Assembly: GCA_964529005.1 (NCBI GenBank)
Contig: CAZGUH010000066.1
Span: 1 to 16,703, forward strand
Source: CAZGUH01 sp964529005
Lineage (GTDB): Bacteria; Actinomycetota; Acidimicrobiia; Acidimicrobiales; Ilumatobacteraceae
Direction: 5' to 3'
DNA: 16,703 bases
Position 1 is the first letter of the stretch. Every line of letters starts with the position of its first letter. Below, piece after piece: positions 14,458 to 16,703 of this stretch. Below the pieces are notes generated by a model. The model saw only the letters and a list, made by a program, of their open reading frames with translations, searched no databases and had not been told where the DNA came from. A program made the position numbers and the translations under genes.

Positions 14458-14632
14458 TCGTCGCCTCCGCTGTCGTGCACGGCCGGTGACCTACCCCCTC
14501 CGATTGGCTGTAGCCTTCGGTCAGCACGAAAGATCCCGCACGTGTTGGGCCACCTTGTCGGTTGGTCCGGGAGCGATGCTCTGGACCTTGGTAGCGCGTC
14601 AGGTTTCCGGTCTCCTGGGAGGAGAGCCATGA
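14165..14632 (+). CDS. Hypothetical protein (155 aa)
   Basis: I do not recognise the family. GTG 14165 follows a GAGAGG six bases upstream. The first 95 residues look like a real protein: MTTTVDQNFNRPKYQSDLIA, then RVERIPDAVIDEMMAAIHAPP, GAVIVADGSGVRLVEFLAEP. The remainder is less convincing. The stop overlaps the start of the STAS gene in ATGA, which would allow coupling, although the STAS gene also has its own strong ribosome site. It overlaps the open tail of the DUF1269-like frame by almost 300 bases, so one of the two ends is wrong; I trust this start more than that tail. Confidence 0.5.
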   Translation: MTTTVDQNFNRPKYQSDLIASMREEALGPRRGSVRAAARVERIPDAVIDEMMAAIHAPPPETPGAVIVADGSGVRLVEFLAEPPAPLANSFRTTPAADRRLRCRARPVTYPLRLAVAFGQHERSRTCWATLSVGPGAMLWTLVARQVSGLLGGEP

Positions 14633-15048
14633 CGCACACCATGCGGACGGCTTCGGTCGATAGCGAGAGAACCCTTCCGTTCCCGTCCAACGACCGTGAT
14701 CGTGGGACTTGTAGCGAGGCAACGTCGCGGTCACCTGTCGCCACCGTGGTCATGCTGCGGGGCGAGCATGACTGCTCGACAGCGTCGGGTTTGGCAGAGA
14801 TGCTGTCCAGCGCGGCCGCGCTCGATGACGCCGATCTCGTCGTCGATCTGGGTGATGTGACCTTCATGGACGCCTCCACGCTTTCAGTGCTTGTCGCCAT
14901 CCGCGTCGCGCTTGGTCGACAGGAGCGCAGCCTGACGCTGCGTGCACCGTCGAACATGGCTCGCAGCGTCCTCGGCATCTGTGGGCTGAGCGATCTCATC
15001 GAGGCCTCCTCCGACGAGGTCGCGGCGCCATCGACCAAGGCGTGGTGA
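14629..15048 (+). CDS. STAS-domain anti-sigma factor antagonist (139 aa)
   Basis: In partner switching, an unphosphorylated STAS protein sequesters an anti-sigma kinase and frees a stress sigma factor. The STAS domain covers about residues 37-128: ATVVMLRGEHDCSTASGLAE, DLVVDLGDVTFMDASTLSVL and the final helix SVLGICGLSDLIE. Ser83 in MDAST corresponds to the phosphorylated serine of SpoIIAA/RsbV proteins. A 36-residue variable N-terminus precedes it. GGAGGAG (14618-14624) sits four bases before ATG 14629 and decides the start. No cognate kinase or sigma factor gene lies in the window. Confidence 0.9.
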   Translation: MTHTMRTASVDSERTLPFPSNDRDRGTCSEATSRSPVATVVMLRGEHDCSTASGLAEMLSSAAALDDADLVVDLGDVTFMDASTLSVLVAIRVALGRQERSLTLRAPSNMARSVLGICGLSDLIEASSDEVAAPSTKAW

Positions 15049-15070
15049 CTGATGTGCGCCAGGGGTCCGT

Positions 15071-15097
15071 CGATCGAGCTGTGTCCTCGCGCGATCG
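15071..15097 (+). promoter_or_regulatory. Possible hairpin before the first GAF-ANTAR gene
   Basis: CGATCGAG (15071-15078) can pair with CTCG (15086-15089) and ATCG (15094-15097) around a seven-base loop, with a four-base bulge. It ends 15 bases before ATG 15113, a gene that has no visible ribosome site. ANTAR proteins bind stem-loops in leaders, so it may be regulatory. The support is weak. Confidence 0.2.
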
Positions 15098-15112
15098 CAG
15101 CAGTGGCTGTCG

Positions 15113-15844
15113 ATGTCGGGTGAACGTCGGCTTCGGATCCTTGAAATGCTCTCGAGCGCCGGCCCGGAGATTGGCACGCGGCGGCTGTGCGAGGTCTGTG
15201 CCGAGGCCACCGTCATGAGTGGGGCAGGGATCATGTTGATGGCTGGTGACGTGTCTCGGGGATCGATCTGCACGACCGACGATGTGGCCGCGTTGATCGA
15301 ACGGCTGCAATACGACCTCGGTGAGGGACCCTGCATCGACGCGCACCAGCAGGACGTCCCGGTCGCCGAACCAGATCTCGCCCGGCCGGCCGTTCCTCGC
15401 TGGCCAGCGTTCAGCAGTCCAGTTGTGGCGGCAGGCGCTCGTGCCGTGTTCGGGTTCCCATTACGGGTCGGCGCCGTCCGTATGGGGGCCATGAACCTCT
15501 ACGACAGACATCCAGGCGCCCTCACCGATGACCAGCATGCCGACGCGCTGGTCATGGCGGACGTCGCCGCCCAGGCCGTCTTGATGCTCCAAGCCGACGC
15601 TCCTCCCGACACGCTCGCCCAGGGGCTGGCAGCCAACGCTGACTTCCGCTACGTCGTGCATCAGGCCGCCGGCATGGTCGCCGCGCAGCTGAGTATCACC
15701 GTCGGCGAGGCGCTCGTGCGACTTCGGGCCCACGCGTTCGGCAACGGCCGTGCCCTCACGGATGTGGCCACCGATGTCGTGTCGCGCACGCTGCGCTTCC
15801 AACCCGACAACATCGACTCCGACGACAGCGACACGGACCGATGA
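15113..15844 (+). CDS. GAF-ANTAR domain regulator (243 aa)
   Basis: A GAF sensor domain (about 8-160) contains YDLGEGPCIDAHQQDVPVAE and GARAVFGFPLRVGAVRMGAM. A C-terminal ANTAR RNA-binding domain (about 179-229) reads VVHQAAGMVAAQLSITVGEA and LRAHAFGNGRALTDVATDVV. ANTAR proteins bind paired hexaloop stem-loops in nascent RNA and prevent termination; the GAF domain probably senses a small ligand or redox state. The very acidic tail DSDDSDTD is unusual. ATG 15113 is the only reasonable start, because the frame has no other start codon back to the stop at 15050, but no ribosome site precedes it. Its stop overlaps ATG 15841 in ATGA. Confidence 0.9.
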   Translation: MSGERRLRILEMLSSAGPEIGTRRLCEVCAEATVMSGAGIMLMAGDVSRGSICTTDDVAALIERLQYDLGEGPCIDAHQQDVPVAEPDLARPAVPRWPAFSSPVVAAGARAVFGFPLRVGAVRMGAMNLYDRHPGALTDDQHADALVMADVAAQAVLMLQADAPPDTLAQGLAANADFRYVVHQAAGMVAAQLSITVGEALVRLRAHAFGNGRALTDVATDVVSRTLRFQPDNIDSDDSDTDR

Positions 15845-15876
15845 CCACCATCCCGCCCCGTAGGATCGGTGAACGC

Positions 15877-15915
15877 CTCACCTCCCGTGACCAACGCGGT
15901 TCGCGAGGGGGTGAG
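15877..15915 (+). promoter_or_regulatory. Stable hairpin between the two GAF-ANTAR genes
   Basis: CTCACCTCC (15877-15885) pairs with GGGGGTGAG (15907-15915): nine pairs including one wobble. The loop can form a further ACC/GGT pairing. It ends six bases before the GGAGG ribosome site of the second GAF-ANTAR gene, so folding could affect its translation or the transcription read-through. A TAGGAT (-10-like) box lies just upstream at 15861-15866. Confidence 0.4.
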
Positions 15916-15930
15916 CTGATCGGAGGTTCG

Positions 15931-16665
15931 ATGCCAAGACAAGACAAGCTCGCCCAGGCACTCGTCGAGCTCGCCGACACCCTCGTCGCCGACTTCGACG
16001 TCGTCGAACTTCTCAGCCGGCTGACCGACCACTGCATGGACGTGCTCGACGTCAGCGCCGCAGGGATCATGCTCGCCGACCCCGACGGTGAGCTGCGCGT
16101 CATGGCCTCCTCAAGCGAAACGATGCGGCTGCTGGAACTGTTCGAGGTGCAGTCCCAGGAAGGACCGTGCCTGGATTGCTTCCGAACAGGACGCCCGGTC
16201 CTCAACCAAGACCTCGCCCGCGCCGACGACCGGTGGCCTCGATTCGCATCCGAAGCCCGGGACGCTGGGTTCGGATCCGTGCACGCGTTACCGATGCGGC
16301 TTCGAGGTGCCGTGATCGGTGCCCTCAACCTGTTCCACCAGCAGGCGGGGCAGATGCGCGAGGGCGAGGTCGACGCCGGTCAGGCGCTGGCGGATGTCGC
16401 AACGATCGCCATCCTCCAACACCGAGCGGCGCACGAGGCGCAGGTCGTCAACGAGCAGCTCAGCAACGCGCTCAACAGCCGCGTGGTCGTCGAACAGGCC
16501 AAAGGGATAATCGCTGAACGCGAGGGACTCGATCTGGAGTCGTCGTTCCGTCTCCTGCGAAACCACGCGCGCAACCACAATCTGCGCCTCGCCGATGTCG
16601 CCATCTCGATCACCACTGGCACCGCAACCGCGTCGGTACTCGACCGGCTCCCACCGATCAAGTAG
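15931..16665 (+). CDS. GAF-ANTAR domain regulator (244 aa)
   Basis: It has the same domain order as its upstream neighbour. The GAF domain (about 8-165) shows LADTLVADFDVVELLSRLTD, VQSQEGPCLDCFRTGRPV and LPMRLRGAVIGALNLF. The ANTAR domain (about 181-229) shows LNSRVVVEQAKGIIAEREGL and FRLLRNHARNHNLRLADVAI. This is a textbook actinobacterial GAF-ANTAR antitermination regulator. I chose ATG 15931 because GGAGG (15922-15926) precedes it by four bases and family similarity begins there. An earlier in-frame ATG at 15841 overlaps the previous stop in ATGA and would add 30 residues unlike the family. With that overlap the two genes form an operon in either case. Confidence 0.93.
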   Translation: MPRQDKLAQALVELADTLVADFDVVELLSRLTDHCMDVLDVSAAGIMLADPDGELRVMASSSETMRLLELFEVQSQEGPCLDCFRTGRPVLNQDLARADDRWPRFASEARDAGFGSVHALPMRLRGAVIGALNLFHQQAGQMREGEVDAGQALADVATIAILQHRAAHEAQVVNEQLSNALNSRVVVEQAKGIIAEREGLDLESSFRLLRNHARNHNLRLADVAISITTGTATASVLDRLPPIK

Positions 16666-16678
16666 GCACGGCCGTGCC
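16665..16678. repeat. 14-bp palindrome at the end of the last gene
   Basis: GGCACGGCCGTGCC is self-complementary and begins on the last base of the stop codon. It might be part of a terminator hairpin, but its centre leaves little loop and no T-run follows before the window ends. Confidence 0.25.
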
Positions 16679-16703
16679 GTCCCGAAGTCGTCCGTCCTAG
16701 TGC

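Noticed and set aside
1..16703. CRISPR array, tRNA or rRNA genes
   Set aside because: No regularly spaced direct repeats, no tRNA-like cloverleaf sequence and no rRNA signature segments were found by eye on either strand.

Overview
This is a GC-rich window with strong codon-position bias, Shine-Dalgarno-led genes and a few genes that look leaderless (a TANNNT -10 box directly upstream of the ATG). GAF-ANTAR regulators, a STAS anti-sigma antagonist, tandem universal stress proteins, a MobF-type relaxase and a zinc-ribbon metallopeptidase together suggest an actinomycete (Actinomycetota). An environmental lineage such as Acidimicrobiia is a guess, not something the sequence proves. The relaxase suggests that the region is, or once was, part of a plasmid or integrative conjugative element that carries stress genes.

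Layout. (1) Positions 1-369 are non-coding and hold a 28-bp perfect palindrome and repeated CCCGGGA motifs, directly before a TrwC/TraI-type relaxase-helicase (370-2913). (2) Positions 2914-3771 hold an inverted repeat and one small, probably leaderless hypothetical gene (3247-3528). (3) On the minus strand is trehalose-6-phosphate synthase otsA (3772-5190), with an 18-bp LacI-type palindrome upstream. (4) A compact minus-strand operon (6606 to 5431) has overlapping genes: a DUF4177-like protein, a VC0807-like membrane protein and perhaps a small basic protein. (5) Divergently transcribed is a zinc-ribbon metallopeptidase (from 7040). Its last codons are frameshifted, and it is then cut by a complete IS3-family element (8025-9347) with 25/28-matching terminal repeats and a GAT direct repeat on each side. 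(6) Beyond the IS lies the C-terminal half of a slipin/SPFH protein whose N-terminal half is missing, then an intact short HPF/RaiA-type ribosome-associated protein (9855-10205), then a decayed fragment of cytochrome c oxidase subunit I on the minus strand (10411-10804). (7) Positions 10914-16665 are a co-oriented stress and signalling block: two tandem-domain universal stress proteins, a DUF1269-like membrane protein, an unknown gene, a STAS protein and two GAF-ANTAR proteins.

Functionally the intact genes fit dormancy and stress survival: trehalose synthesis, ribosome hibernation, nucleotide-binding stress proteins, partner switching and RNA-level antitermination. The centre of the window (about 7.98-10.8 kb) is a scar of IS insertion, truncation and gene decay. 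The most interesting leads are the palindromic region before the relaxase, the otsA operator, the metallopeptidase/IS/slipin junction, and the USP-to-ANTAR block with a stable hairpin between the two ANTAR genes.
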